64,000 bases of DNA from Chrysoperla carnea (taxonomy: Eukaryota; Arthropoda; Insecta; Neuroptera; Chrysopidae). The position numbers and the translations under genes are program-made. The stretch is from contig NC_058339.1 in NCBI RefSeq assembly GCF_905475395.1, positions 20,034,001 through 20,098,000 of the forward strand, written 5' to 3'. This document shows, piece by piece, positions 51,837-64,000 of the stretch (its first letter is position 1; each line of letters opens with the position of its first letter). The notes below the pieces were generated by a model. The model was not told the origin of the DNA, did no database searches, and worked only from the letters and a program-made list of their open reading frames with translations.

Positions 51837-54417
51837 TATTTTAATATATTTTCAAGTAAAAAATTTGATTTCAATAATAAAATCAACAGTAACAATTGAC
51901 AAACTGACAGCTAGTTCAATCACCTATTGCTCGTGCGCACTTTTTATTATACACATTTAAAAATTATAAATTTTTTAAATATTATTTATAATTTTTGTTT
52001 TTTCTTTTTTTTCTGTTTATTTTGAATGATTTTCGTACTCGGTTAAAATATTTTTTGTAAAAATTGTTATTTTCTGTTACTTTTTGTATTTGTTATTTAT
52101 TGGAGAAATTGCATAAATTGTATGTAGAATCAAAGAATACTATGTATCTGTATTCTTTGGTAGAATACTAGAGTCTAGAATAGCTTCTAAGTCAACGCGT
52201 AACGGGATTCTAAAAAATAAAAAGCGGCTTTAACATTCGGACCACAATTAAGTATTGAAAGTCACAAGTCGGATTTAGTAAATACATCTACTGTAAATCC
52301 ACGCCCATCTGTTTAAAAATTTAATGCTATCCGAGAAAAGAATGATTGTGTTTGCATTTTGCTTCTCTACCTTTTCCTTTGAATCCATTATCCATTCGAT
52401 TAGCCATTATTTGGTTATATTTTCTGTTTATTTGTTAGCTTATGTGAAAAGATATATTTTTAATTTGGGGTTGGGGAAGTTCAAAGCACGAGAAGTACAT
52501 AGAACTGGTGTAACTTCAATTCGCCTCCTTCTAAATAAAATAAATGTAAATAGAGTAAATTATGGAAATGGAATAAGTTAAGCAGAGAACTTGTACATAA
52601 AATACAAACGAACCCCGCTAAAATTGGGAGATAAATTTTGTCTCTAAACTCTTAATTCTGTTATATTTTCTTGTTCTTTAGCCATTTCTTATTCGCCTTC
52701 GGAGATAAAACAAAATGATTATTGTCCGGATTAAAATAATAACTATTGTTTTTAAAATAAACATTTAATTTCCATATCTTCATATGTAGTTGTACAAATT
52801 TAGATAAAAAAGGACATTTGTGGGAAATAATTTATGAAGTTGTACTCTTCATCGAACTGTTTCTTTTTAGAATTGGGAATAATAATAAAGTTTTCGGCTG
52901 TCGGGTGTTCTTTTTCCGGTAAATGAAACATTCGTTAATTCGGTAAATCCATCAAATTTGGGAAAAATACTTACCGATTTCAAGTAAACGCCAAGTGTGT
53001 AACTAAAAATTAGCCTTAATAAGGCTTTAAAAAAATATATTATAAAAACTTACGTTATTTTATCCAAGATGAAATTTAAGTATGAAAATTTACATTATTG
53101 TTATATTTATGACTTTAGGCGTTGAAAGGCGAATAGGCAATTCAGTACCTACCACTAGACATGTTCATTATTGTCGTATCTTGATAAAACGGCGTATCAC
53201 TGTATTAATTCACGCAGTGATATTGAGTTTAAAATGGAATAAAATCATTCTTTAAGAGATACACTCTTTTATCAAACACAATTATTGTAATGTCTTTAAA
53301 TAAAATAGCAAATAACCATCAGCATGGGATGGGATATGGGAACTAAAAAACCGTGTTATTAAAAATTTTTAAAATTTTATTATTAATACATAAAGGCACT
53401 TTATATAAAATAATATCTTTATTTATAAAAGTGCTACATAACTGTGTACAAAATTATATTTACTTCTATATAAAAAAATTAATTTTGTGCACAAAAATTA
53501 ACATAAAATTTGTGCAATAAAAGTGCACTTTATAAATATTTTTGTATACAATACAATATAAACATTCAATAATTTACAATAATTATTTTATCTAACTAGC
53601 TTATTTATAATCATAACAAAAATATGATTATTTTAAACAATTTAAAAAAAAAGAAACACGGCTGCTCATCAAAGATTCCCTGAAAGTATCTACTTTTTAC
53701 ACTTTCTATTTGTCATGGCAAAAACTTGTGTCTAAGATCCACCTCGATGGTATTTTAACATGTTTTTGCTTCACTTATTAATGCCAAGTCTTTGCCATGC
53801 TGCGTTTCTTGCGCCCATTTTCTCAAAATTCATATAGTTTTAGAAAAAATCTTATATAAAAACATACATAAGATTTTCCAAACATATGTTTGCTATGCCA
53901 CAGTCGAGTAAAAACATTTTAATGAAGGAGGTATTTTTTTTTATTACGTAGCACCAAAACATTATACAAATTATTGACTTTTCACATAAGGTGATACTTT
54001 TTTTTGGCAAGATAATTAAAAAATAATTGTAAATTTTTGAATCTACTTAGTAGACAGTTTATTAGGTAATACATCAGAATGCAAAACAAGAGCAAGTGCT
54101 ACGCAGTTTGAGTTTAAAAGTTTAAACTGCAACTTATTGATTCAAATATATTGCATTTGGCTGTAAATATTTAACGAAAAAATACAGGTAATATGTTTGT
54201 ATACTACGTATTCTCGACTGTTGTGGGATCCGATTTGAAGTTTACAAAATCAAATTGTCTAAATAGACAACCGGCATCTACAATGACAATCCACAACAAC
54301 ATATAAATACCCTCCTTTCTCACGTATTAAAAGAAAAATAAATATCTGAACATAGGTTTTAAATGCATTTAAGGTTCATGGAATTTTACTATTTGTTCAT
54401 AATGAAATTCAAAATTA
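51837..54417. other. Spacer between Mtch and the SLC36 gene
   Basis: It contains the Mtch 5' flank and, at the right, the probable long 3' UTR of the SLC36 gene. An 85-codon ATG-started frame at 52324-52581 (plus) is hydrophobic at its N-terminus but unrecognised. I do not call it a gene. Confidence 0.5.
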
Positions 54418-57400
54418 TTAATTTGTGTATATTGCTACAATTTCCTCTAGAGATGCTTTTGAACCAAAAATTAATGCAAAAAGGCCAAAAGCAATGATAA
54501 GACCGTTTTTATACGTTCTCCAATCTGTAAATCCAAATCTTTCGGAAAAGATAACACTTTCAATAATACTAGGTAAAACCAAACCTAATAACGAAAAACA
54601 AAACGCACCAATGAGACCAATAAAGGGACTAATTGCAGGAACTGCAGCAGCTAATCCGACAGCTAATATAACTAATACGGTACGCAGTGTATAATTATAT
54701 AAACGTGGACGTTTTGAACATCTTTTGGTGTTTTTTATTATATCCCAAACAATTTCTAAAGCTACGAAGAATTGTAAACCAAATGTACAAAATAGTGAAA
54801 TCCCGATGAGAACTTGAACAATTTGAGCAGGTCTGAAATATGAATAAAAGTCATTAAATGGAATCGAATATGTTATTATGCACATACGATATAAAAAATA
54901 AAAATAACTTACATTGAAGCTTTATCTAAATTTAAAGTAATGCTGCCTTCCGTCTCGTCTCCATAAGCCAGATAACCAAGAAAACCAAAAATCATATAAA
55001 GTAATGTTAAACCAGACATTCCTCTATTCAAAACACCGCATAAACCAAGAAAATGTTTCGGAGTTTTCATATTATTTTCTAAAGGCATAACAACGCCAAT
55101 AGTCTCGATTGCAAAAATAGATATACTGAAGAAACTTGGCCAATTAGTATACTCAGCCACCATCTTCCGTTCGGAAACTGGTTTGAGATCTCCAATAATG
55201 TAATACAGCGTAATACAAAGTCCAACAAATACACAAATATTAGCAAGCATTGACACTGGTGCTAAACGTTTATAGTCTGGTATGTAACTTAATAAAATGA
55301 GGAATGGTAACAAGAATAATATATAAAAACGAATATCAAGTTCCTCAGTCCAATAAAAATCTGCTACCTGTAAAAAAATTAAAAAAGATTTAAGAAAAAA
55401 AATTTTTAAGATGAAAAAGTAAAACGGCGATCAGGTGGGGTTTCGATTCGAAGTGCGCATACCCGGATAGTCCCAATAAAGGAGACAAAATAAATTTGAT
55501 TCTTAGAAAATGGATTGATTTATCATTATAATAATAGAAAAAATTGTATTTCTGATCCAAATTTGTTTGTAATGGTAAAAAAAAGTGTACAATAGGTACG
55601 GCACTGAGTGGTAAATAGCCGAATTATTGATTTTTATTGATTACTTCGATAATATCGAAATAGAATCGGAATTTTGACAACTGACTCTTGCATTTTCGAA
55701 GACAAATCGAGCTCAAAAAATTCGTACACCATCCGGGTGTTTTATATTATTTATAGACAATGAATAAATTTTATTGTTTATGGGTGCTCGGGTCACGGAG
55801 GTCCCATTTGGAGCAAAGTCTCATTTGGCAACTTTATTACTGAACATTTTATATATTATATACAATATACATACATATTTTATATTTCTTGCAACAATGA
55901 CTGTATAAACACTGCATGTACCAAAATATGTTATAAATACAAGCACTTGAATTGCAATCCTGGAACAAAAAATAAGTTGTAACGAAATACTCAAATTTTG
56001 AAACTGTCACTCAATAAAAGCTCATACATAAACAAATTATTAAGTATTTCGTTTTTTTTAATGATCTTGCAAGTTTATTTTGTGTTTTACATACCTTGAA
56101 GGTTCTGCAAACATGCGACACCATTGGGGTCCACTTTTAAAACCTTCTACTGATACCTCAGAAAACGTCATGTGAGACACTCGTTTTCTCTTATATAATT
56201 CGTGAGCGCAGGCTACCTAAAATAAGATTTTAAAAAAACATTAATTTGTAGGAAAATGTACAAAGGATTAAGCATATTCAGGCTAAGAGAATCACAAAAT
56301 ATAAACACACTTTCACGAAATCAAGTGAAACTTACCAAAAGATATGCACAATGTGTACAAACAAGACCAACTAGAATCATAAATGCACATCCTAAAGCTA
56401 ATCCAGAATGTCTGAAAGCTACTCCCATAGCCAAAATGCCTGATCCTAGTGCCGCTTTCGATAAATGCGTTAAAGTTTCACAATCACTAGAAAAAAACAA
56501 ATTGAAAATTATTAATAAATCGACAATTACTTGTAGTCTGCTAATTTTTAAATAAGACAACCTGATACCATGTTTTCGAATAATAACATCATCGAAATGG
56601 GTATATGATTGATTTTTATTAAACATATTTGAACCCTGCACTGTGGTTCGAATTGATGGATTGTTTTACGTCGAATGATTTAAAATTATTGTTAATAACA
56701 AGTTCAGGCATTTACATTTATTGTTTATTTTTAATTATGAACCGTTTTTAATATAAATATTATATAAATTATTATATTTCATAAGGTCTGTTTTTAATTT
56801 CAACAATAACAAATAATAATTGTTTAGATATTTGGAAACAAACTTGTAAGTAGAAATAAATAGAAATCATTTCCGAAGAAATGGTAAAATAAAACAAAAA
56901 TTGATTCGAAAAACTAAGCGAATATCTTTGTTGAAGTACTTAACTTAATTCTTATAAATATTGCGATGTATTATGCAAAATTAAGTATGTATGCAATAGT
57001 GTAACTTACGTTGTTCCCTTTGGTAAAGTCGCCCGTTCTTTAAATGGATCATAATCTTCAAGACGAGCATCCATAGGCTGGATTTTGTACCTATAATATG
57101 AAAATAATAATATTTAATTAATGTTTAAAAAAATATAATGTTTATAAGAATAATGAAGGATATTTTGGATGATTTTCAAGGATTTTCAAACAGAGCAGTA
57201 CATGAACGGAATTGAAACTTTTCTAATGCGAAGTACCAAAAAAGCCAACTTGTGCTAGTTCTACCCATGATAATTCAGCAATACAACGGAAATTGATATA
57301 AAAAAACATCATTTGCTACAATTGTAATTTTTGTATACAGAGCCGGAGCTAGAGTTAACGGGGGCCCCGGAGCAACACTAAGTTTCTCAACTCAATTTTT

Positions 57401-58984
57401 TCCAATTTTTGTAAAAAAAAAGAAATAAGGCATTATTATTTCTATTCATAAATTACATATTAATTTGTAAGTTAAAACACCACATTATTAGTGGTTCGAT
57501 AAGTTTTTCTATATTTTGATAAGATTTTAGTAGATCGATAAGTAGGGCAACTGGGGCAATGCCCCAGTTTTCCTCGGGGCATTGCCCCGGTTGCCGTATT
57601 GTAGTTTCGGCCCTGTTTGTATGTCATTTTTCATCATGTATTGAATAATTTGCTAAAAATCTGATTTAGGGATATTGTTAGGATGGAAGTCATTTATCTA
57701 TCCTGAAAGTAATATTCATTACCATTTTTCATCATAATATTATCCGAATAACGAGAGGATTCAATGAGGGGAGGGGAGAAAGTTTTTCTAAACGTCATTT
57801 TCGAATATAGGGAACCCGCGATTCTATTTCATTTAGTTTTATAAATTTACACGTTGATAAAGTTGTGTAATCAGATAAATTTGATTACAAGTCTATAATA
57901 GGATACGAATAAATTAAATATTGTTTCGACTTGATTAAATAACGTAAAATACGATTTTTCTACAACCATATTAGATTTAATTTTGTTAACACGAAAAATG
58001 AAACCAATTAAATGCTTTAATTTTTGTATTTATTACAAAGTATTACTGTGTCTACTAATTATTATAAAAGGTGATTTTATATAGGTCGAATCTTATATTT
58101 CTAGCTTCTTAGATATGTAATGGAATTTTTCAGGCACAATCCCAACATGAAAACCGACGGACCAGGAAAAAATTTTGGAGTAAACTCGGAGTCATTCCAA
58201 GCTTCTCCATGTTAAGATTGTCATGCCAAATTGCATACGTAATATGGCGCCCGATTTATATTAACCCTTAAAAAGTCTTGTAAACATATCCAAATCGTGT
58301 AGAAATTTGACCCAATTTGTCGAAATAGTTTTTAACCACGCGAATGAATTATCACTTTGTAAAATGAATGACTCCGATATATTGATAAGATACTCTACTG
58401 ATAGAAAATGTTACTAATTTAACTGTTGTTAAATCAAATCGATGATGAATCTGTATGTAATCGGGTAATTTCATAAAAATAGGCCGAAATTCAGAGTCTA
58501 ATCTCCCTCTTCCTTTTCAGCCTTTCTTTATGGGGTAAACTTCAATATTTACATAGTATTTCGAGAAAAGCACACTCTAATACAGAATACATAAGTCAGA
58601 TCGAAATCCTAGCTGGCATCTAAGGGAAAGGAGGTCATTTTTTCAATAATTATGTAACAATCGAACCAATTAGGTGTCATACTGTTAACAAATGGCCGAG
58701 AGTTTTGAGTCGGTATCCCCTAGTCTATTTTAGAATCACCTGTATACATGAAAATAATGATGACTGTGTAGACAGTAGGTATTTATGTAGGATTTCATTT
58801 GAAATAGTTATATAATACATACTTTGAGGGTGATTGTGTTGAGTATCCATTCCCTTGGGGGAGGAATGTCTCCATCTCCACTACCTTAGCGTCTTCCTTC
58901 TCCTGTAATAAAAATAAAAATTTTATTTATCAATAATGAGAATAAAAAAGTTTATAATAAATTCTATAAATTTGTACGCACCAT
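54418..58984 (-). CDS. SLC36-type proton-coupled amino acid transporter (PAT, pathetic-like), 8 exons
   Basis: Predicted H+/amino-acid symporter of the AAAP superfamily. Insect members such as pathetic act at the lysosome and plasma membrane and feed TOR signalling. Coding exons in transcript order: 58982-58984, 58823-58902, 57010-57090, 56336-56486, 56095-56216, 55875-55959, 54913-55367, 54418-54832, giving 463 residues, normal for SLC36. The N-tail is hydrophilic (residues 1-60). TM1 follows TDCETLTHL with the GSGILAMG core (about 69-76). I count roughly 11 hydrophobic segments. Family marks include FGTCSVYTVIVA, SYIPDYKRLAPVSMLAN, FAIETIGVVMPLENNM and the C-terminal FGFTDWR region. The first coding exon contributes only the ATG before a GTGCGT donor, so this start is inferred; a second ATG lies ten codons into exon 2. 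Intron 2 carries a hAT MITE. Which SLC36 paralogue it is cannot be told. Confidence 0.92.
56562..56626 (-). CDS. Alternative first coding exon of the SLC36 transporter
   Basis: This exon starts with an ATG at 56624-56626 and encodes MFNKNQSYTHFDDVIIRKHG before a GT donor next to 56562. It ends in phase 2, exactly the phase needed to join the TM1 exon at 56486 (reading ...HGIS-DCETLTHL). The main-isoform exon at 57010-57090 also ends in phase 2 and joins the same acceptor. The two are therefore mutually exclusive starts, giving a shorter N-tail (22 residues up to the junction instead of 54) on the same transmembrane core. A separate promoter upstream of 56,630 is implied but I see no clear TATA or initiator. 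Drosophila SLC36 genes use alternative 5' exons, so this fits the family. Confidence 0.7.
57338..57615. mobile_element. hAT-type MITE in SLC36 intron 2
   Basis: The ends CAGAGCCGGAGCTA and TAGTTTCGGCCCTG are inverted, with the CAGRGCCG start typical of hAT TIRs. The flanking 8 bases are TTTGTATA on the left and TTTGTATG on the right, a 7/8 match to a hAT 8-bp target-site duplication. The interior has the GC-rich palindromes GGGGCAATGCCCC and GGGGCATTGCCCC. There is no transposase. Confidence 0.85.
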
Positions 58985-61283
58985 TTTTTTAAATTTTATT
59001 CACACTCCGTAGAAATTTTGTCCGATAAATGAAATAATCTCAATTACATTTGTCAATAAAATAAAATCCAATGTATTAATAATGAATCTGCAACAAAAAA
59101 AGAAAATTAAATTATTAACGTTAGTAAAAATTTATTATTGATTTTAAAATAAAATTTTATTATGAAATAAATTTTACTGGATTTTAATTGAATACCTTAT
59201 TCATCTATATCAAAAATAAAATTTTATGAACTTGAGAATGTACCTTGTAGCTTCAATGATTAAAATTGAATAATAAAAATTGAATAAATCATTGAAGACA
59301 AGCTAAGAGCCTACATAAATTTATGATCTATTATTACATTACTGATAGTCATTGTCTTTGATAAGATAAGGCTTATGATGAATTTAAATAGTAAATTTTA
59401 ACAAATACAGAAGTTTGGGAATCAAAATGATAAGCCTTATTTATTTATGTAGGTCGAACAAATATGTGTTGAGCAAATTACTTATCATTTTATCAATGTA
59501 GTTTACTGTTTACAAGAAAACACAAATTGCATCAATAAAAGTAAAGAACCTACAGGGGTGGGGAAGTGTACAATTTTAAAAACGCTGTGAAACAAAAAAC
59601 CCTCAATTTTTCCAAATCAATTCAAAATTCATAAAAAAGATTTTGCTTTCGTATCGGATGCTTTGTTATATCAAGAATACATCCTCCAAGTTTCAGGTCT
59701 CTACGATAAGCGGTTTAGTCTGTGCGTTGATCTGTCAGTCAGTCAGCCAGGACAAAGCATTATATATGTATAGAAGATAAGTTTAGTCAAATTTATTATT
59801 TCGCTATTTTTTTCGATCCGGCTGACCCTTAACGAGATACATTTTCCTAATTTATAAATTTCAATGTTTAGCATATCTTGATTATAGTGAATTTTTAATT
59901 TTTGTTCAGAAGGAAGTCGCTCACTTGCAACTTTTGTTTAGGGAATTTTTGCTTACATATTAAAGAAGAAGTATTGGATCAACTTTTTTTTTTGTGTTAT
60001 TTATTTTTATATGTCTTTTGTAATGAATTTCCAACAGAAATTAATGAAATTTTACAAAAGAAAATTTATTAATTTCAAAATACAGAAAAATTTTTCCATT
60101 GAGAATGAAATGTGAGAATGATTTATATAAATTATAGATTACACTGGCGATAAAAATTAATGTAAATAGTCATTACATACAATACAGGAAATTACTAAGC
60201 AAAATTGCATTAAGTATCGAAATAAATTGTAATGGTCAATGAAAAACAAAATTTAAACTGATTAATGAAATTTTGTTTATGTAAATAAAGACACTGGAAA
60301 TGATTACACTAAAATTTTATTCTTAGTTATTGCTTGCTGAATCGAACTTTTGATTTTTTAATATATTTTAAAAAAGTTGTTGTCTCGCTAGTATCAGAAA
60401 AGATATTTTAACGAAAAGTTAATAAATTTTATTATTAACAGAAATAATTATAGTTAGAGTATTGTAGTTTAAGAGAAATAACTATATTAACAGAGTTTTG
60501 AACTCATCGTACATTGTATATTGTATCTATAGCAACAGTTGAGGTGCCCATTATAGTTAAAATTATACATTATTTCACTACAAGCTTATATACTCTTACC
60601 GTGCATATAATCCAAAACTTTTTTACAATATTGTAGGAAGACAACAACCTTAAAATAATATTCCGTTATCTTTTGTTTAATAACTAGTTTATTAATAGTA
60701 TAATACTATTATTAATGATATAATGAATAGGCATTGAACTAAATATTTCCGCGGGCCTTGAAAAATTCGGATATGAGCGCAACGAATATTGTTATATATG
60801 TATTTAAAAAAAATCTTTCTCATAAATTAATAAATAAAAAGATGGACTTAGCTTAAGAACATATTCTTTGGGCAATTTTAAGCCGAAAGTTCCTTGTATT
60901 CTTTTGTCCAAACCCCAATAGTTTAGGAGTTATAAACCTAAAGAAAAAGTGATTACCTTTCGTTTCGGAAAATTTGTTAAAAAACTAATGTGGTAAAGTA
61001 AATGGCGGTCAGAGTCGAGACAGACAAACTATCAGTATTCTAGCTAGATATTTCAAACTTTCAATCCTGTAAAATACACTTTCTGAAAAAATTTCATTTT
61101 TACTAAATCTCAAGGTTTTCAAACAGTCAGTAAAAAATATATTCGCGATGCATTACAAAGTTATGATATATTTACAAATAATTAAAATATGAAATTATCA
61201 TACAAAAATAATAGGTTCCTAGAAGAATTATTTGCAAAATCGAATAACACTGTTTGAAAAAATAATAATTAATTACAAATATT
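58985..61283. other. Upstream region of the SLC36 gene, no further gene seen
   Basis: It should hold the promoter and 5' UTR of the long transporter isoform, but I see no distinct promoter elements. There are no open frames of note. A CAGTCAGTCAGCC tract at 59738-59750 may be a repeat remnant. Confidence 0.5.
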
Positions 61284-61856
61284 ATAGAGAGCCATAAGGC
61301 ATAAATATCTTAAAATTTCAGAATCCAAGGCCAGTTAATGAATCTTTATAAAAACTGCTCGACTGCATTGTATGAAGTTGACATAAAAAAGTTAAAAGAA
61401 TAATTAGTGCGATCTTGTCCAGAGGGTGAGAAATTAATGTTGAATATGACAACGGGTATCGATATAGGAATGAATTCTAAGAAAAAATGGTCAATCAATA
61501 ATATTTCGAAAGTCAATATTTTCCGAGTTATTAGCGATTGAAATTCGAAGTATTTAACGTCAAATAACTGAAAAATTTTCAGTTTTTTGAAGAAAGTATA
61601 TCATACACTTTTTAAAGAACTATAAAAAATCATGAAAATGAAAAAAGTTTGAATGCCACTTTTTGCTTAAAATTCATTCCTATATCGATTCCCGTAGTCA
61701 ATTTCCTCATAAATTTTTCCACCCACTGGTCAAGATTGCACCAGTTTTTGTTTTTAACTTCTCTAAGTAAGCTTTAAACAATGCAGCCGAGCAGTTTTTA
61801 TAAAGATTCATTGACTGGACCTGGATTCCGAGGTATAAATCTTACGGCTCTCCACT
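61284..61856. mobile_element. Long-TIR DNA element (GAGAGCC family), copy 2
   Basis: The left end ATAGAGAGCCATAAGGC is inverted as CTTACGGCTCTCCACTA on the right. It shares TTTAAACAATGCAG, CTGGATTCCG and the interior AACTATAAAAAATCATGAAA with copy 1 at 10840-11636. It is about 220 bp shorter internally. Confidence 0.75.
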
Positions 61857-64000
61857 ATTTGAGTAGTGTATTTTAAATATTTTTATACAAATTACAATTC
61901 TGCAAAATTTAGAGTAAATTTAAAATATGCAGGATTTAAAAACTGAATTTAGATAAATAAGCAGTAAATGAAGTTTTTTCAACATTAACAATAAAAATAA
62001 TATAAACAAAAATTTTCCTTAAACAAATTTTTTATATTTAAAAATAACAAAAACACTTACTTACGTACTTAGTAACTGATATGCACGTAATAGAAAATTT
62101 TCAAGATAATCACAAAAAAATATAACAATGATTCTATCAAAGGTTGTGCTTGTAGAATGTGGAATACTAAAATTTAAGAAGAGTAGTTTTGCAAACTTTA
62201 TAGTTTAACATATTGATCTTTAAACTATACAATCATTTCTGGTAATGTGATAATACGATTACATTATTTATAAAAATAAAAACATATGTACTTTATTATT
62301 TATTTATGATTTTATCATAAAATTAAGTATACAAAAAATATCATCATTTTTAATAAGAACAATATTTTAAAAATAATTATATATTTCTGATAAAATGTCA
62401 AATATCATTATTTGAAATAAGAAATAGGAAATTTCTGATAAAATGTCAAATATAAAGTTATTTGAAATAAGAAATAGGAAATATTAATAAGACTTTTCGG
62501 AAATACGAACACGTTACGAAAGTTTTATTAATTTAATTTTCTTAACGCAATCTCCAAATTTCAATAAATGCTAGAAGGATGCAATTTTTTGCATTCGATA
62601 TAGAATAGCTTGAAACTTTTGATATACTAGTTTAGATTAGATTTGAGATAGGAGAAAATCTTTTGTACAGTGACCAAATTGTCAGCCTTATCGTTTCAAT
62701 CGGCTTCTCTGAGTACCTAGCCAATGATGATTTTGTTATGTTTACCCAAATTTTACAAATTTCGATAGTGATTCGGTTACACATTTATTTAGAGCATACA
62801 CTTCTGTTAGCTTGGCTGTCAAAGGGGATATGCTGTCAACATATGATGACAAACCATCCTTAGAATAGGATGAACCATTTGCGATGCAATAAAAGGTTGA
62901 CCGTAGCTATTTCACAACTTTAACCGGTAAGCTTCAGCTTTCGCCTCAAAAAAGAAATTAGAAGCAATTAGTTGAGTCTATTTTAGAGTTTGGGATTCAT
63001 TAAAAATATTCCTTGTAAAACTATATCTGAAAAAGCTAGAAAAATTTTGGAAAAGTCCGAAAATATTAAAGAAATTATTAATCAATCATTTAATGACAGA
63101 AAATGGTAATAAATTGAGACTCTTTTGGAAGAAATATTCTGAGTTACTACTTTTCTGAACAATTTTTTAGTAACTCTAATATTTCTCCCGAAAGATTCTC
63201 AATTTATTACCATTGCCATTTTCTGTCATTTAAATGATTTGATTAATAATTTATTTAATGTTTTCAGAATATTCTTATTCTTTTTCTTAATTTTAAACTA
63301 AGTATTCTGAGTTCCATAACAGATTTATTGCCGCAAAGGATTAACAAAATAAAGATTTTTAAAGAAAACAATTTTTTTAGTTATGCAAATATCAATGATA
63401 TCAATAATCTGTAATTAAATTATTATTGATTATATGAAATTATTAAGATATAATTCTACAATTATTTTTATGATGTCAATAAAATATATTTTTTCATAAA
63501 ACGACCCAGAATGATTAAAGTACAAATAAAAATTACTTACACGATAGTAAAACATAGACTGATTAAAAAATCTGATTTTCAATATTTTAATAATATTTTT
63601 TACTAGAGGAGATAGCAGAGTTTTAATGCGCATGGGTCGTATGAGTCGTTTAGAAAAGTTTAGGTATAAGAAAATCCATGTATCCTGTCGAAATACATCG
63701 ATTTCTTTTTACGAACTGCTTCAACTAAGAAATGCAGCAATCTTCTTAAATATGATCTAAAAAAATTTTTGATTAAACCTTGTTTGTTAAGTCAAACGCT
63801 CCTAGACGGATTTTTGCCAAACTTCAACTTATTAATATGAACTAGGCTTAACGATGTTCCAGCATGGTATTTGCAGTTTCTATGTTAAAGCAATGGTACA
63901 ATTTTTTTTTCGACAGAATTTAACGAAAAATTAAATTTAAGAATTTAATAATGCTTACTATTAATTCCCAAAGTTTCAGAAATTTTGACCGTTTAAAATG
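61857..64000. other. AT-rich sequence, no gene seen
   Basis: There is a short direct duplication at about 62385-62480 (AATTTCTGATAAAATGTCAAA twice, split by AT-rich DNA). A foldback lies near 63070-63260 (arms around AATCATTTAATGACAGAAAA and its complement). No coding region. Confidence 0.5.
63060..63260. repeat. Imperfect foldback, ~200 bp
   Basis: ATCATTTAATGACAGAAAAT and GGTAATAAATTGAGAC in the left half are inverted in the right half (ATTTTCTGTCATTTAAATGA and CTCAATTTATTACC). The centre is near 63155. Confidence 0.7.

Noticed and set aside
52324..52581. 85-codon plus-strand frame with an ATG and a hydrophobic stretch
   Set aside because: No family resemblance, and the size is not unusual for chance frames in this DNA.
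54425..54694. 89-codon plus-strand frame
   Set aside because: It lies antisense to the final SLC36 exon and has no features of its own.

Overview
This is a window of nuclear DNA from an arthropod, almost certainly an insect. The support is four intron-containing protein genes, one of them a divergent chemosensory ionotropic receptor (a protostome-specific family). Introns have GT/AG borders and the base composition is very AT-rich. Many short non-autonomous transposable elements are present, and one retrotransposon tail ends in a TAACC-type repeat, the complement of the insect TTAGG telomere motif. I cannot name the order from sequence alone.

Layout. Bases 1 to about 42,000 hold no gene that I can support. 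They are AT-rich DNA packed with repeat families: HINE-like elements with a terminal hairpin, foldback and terminal-inverted-repeat (TIR) MITEs, a ~320-bp satellite-like repeat at two loci in opposite orientation, a Tc1-like MITE, three ~175-bp tandem units ending in an RTE/SINE-like tail, and a decayed hAT-like transposase end. From 42,038 to 58,984 there is a compact cluster of four genes. An eight-exon ionotropic receptor (IR) lies on the plus strand (42,038-45,402). It converges on a six-exon OCIA-domain gene (asrij/OCIAD, 45,605-47,595, minus). Next come a six-exon mitochondrial carrier homolog gene (MTCH2/Mtch, 48,783-51,836, minus) and an SLC36 amino-acid transporter gene (54,418-58,984, minus) with two alternative 5' exon sets. 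From 59,000 to the end I see only repeats and unassigned AT-rich DNA.

I joined exons by eye, checking that every splice junction keeps the reading frame. Predicted lengths (629, 263, 307 and 463 residues) are close to those expected for the families as I know them. asrij, Mtch and the SLC36 transporter are broadly expressed genes tied to endosome/mitochondria, mitochondrial outer membrane and lysosome/plasma membrane. The IR is a sensory receptor, and I see no functional link to its neighbours. Introns of the three minus-strand genes carry several well-preserved mobile elements: a 5'-truncated LINE with target-site duplication, a hAT MITE with a 7/8 matching 8-bp duplication, a near-perfect 330-bp foldback, and a ~470-bp MITE that also occurs elsewhere in the window. 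I found no wholly new gene system. The best leads are the intronic foldback in Mtch, the alternative first exons of the transporter, the divergent IR, and the set of shared MITE families.
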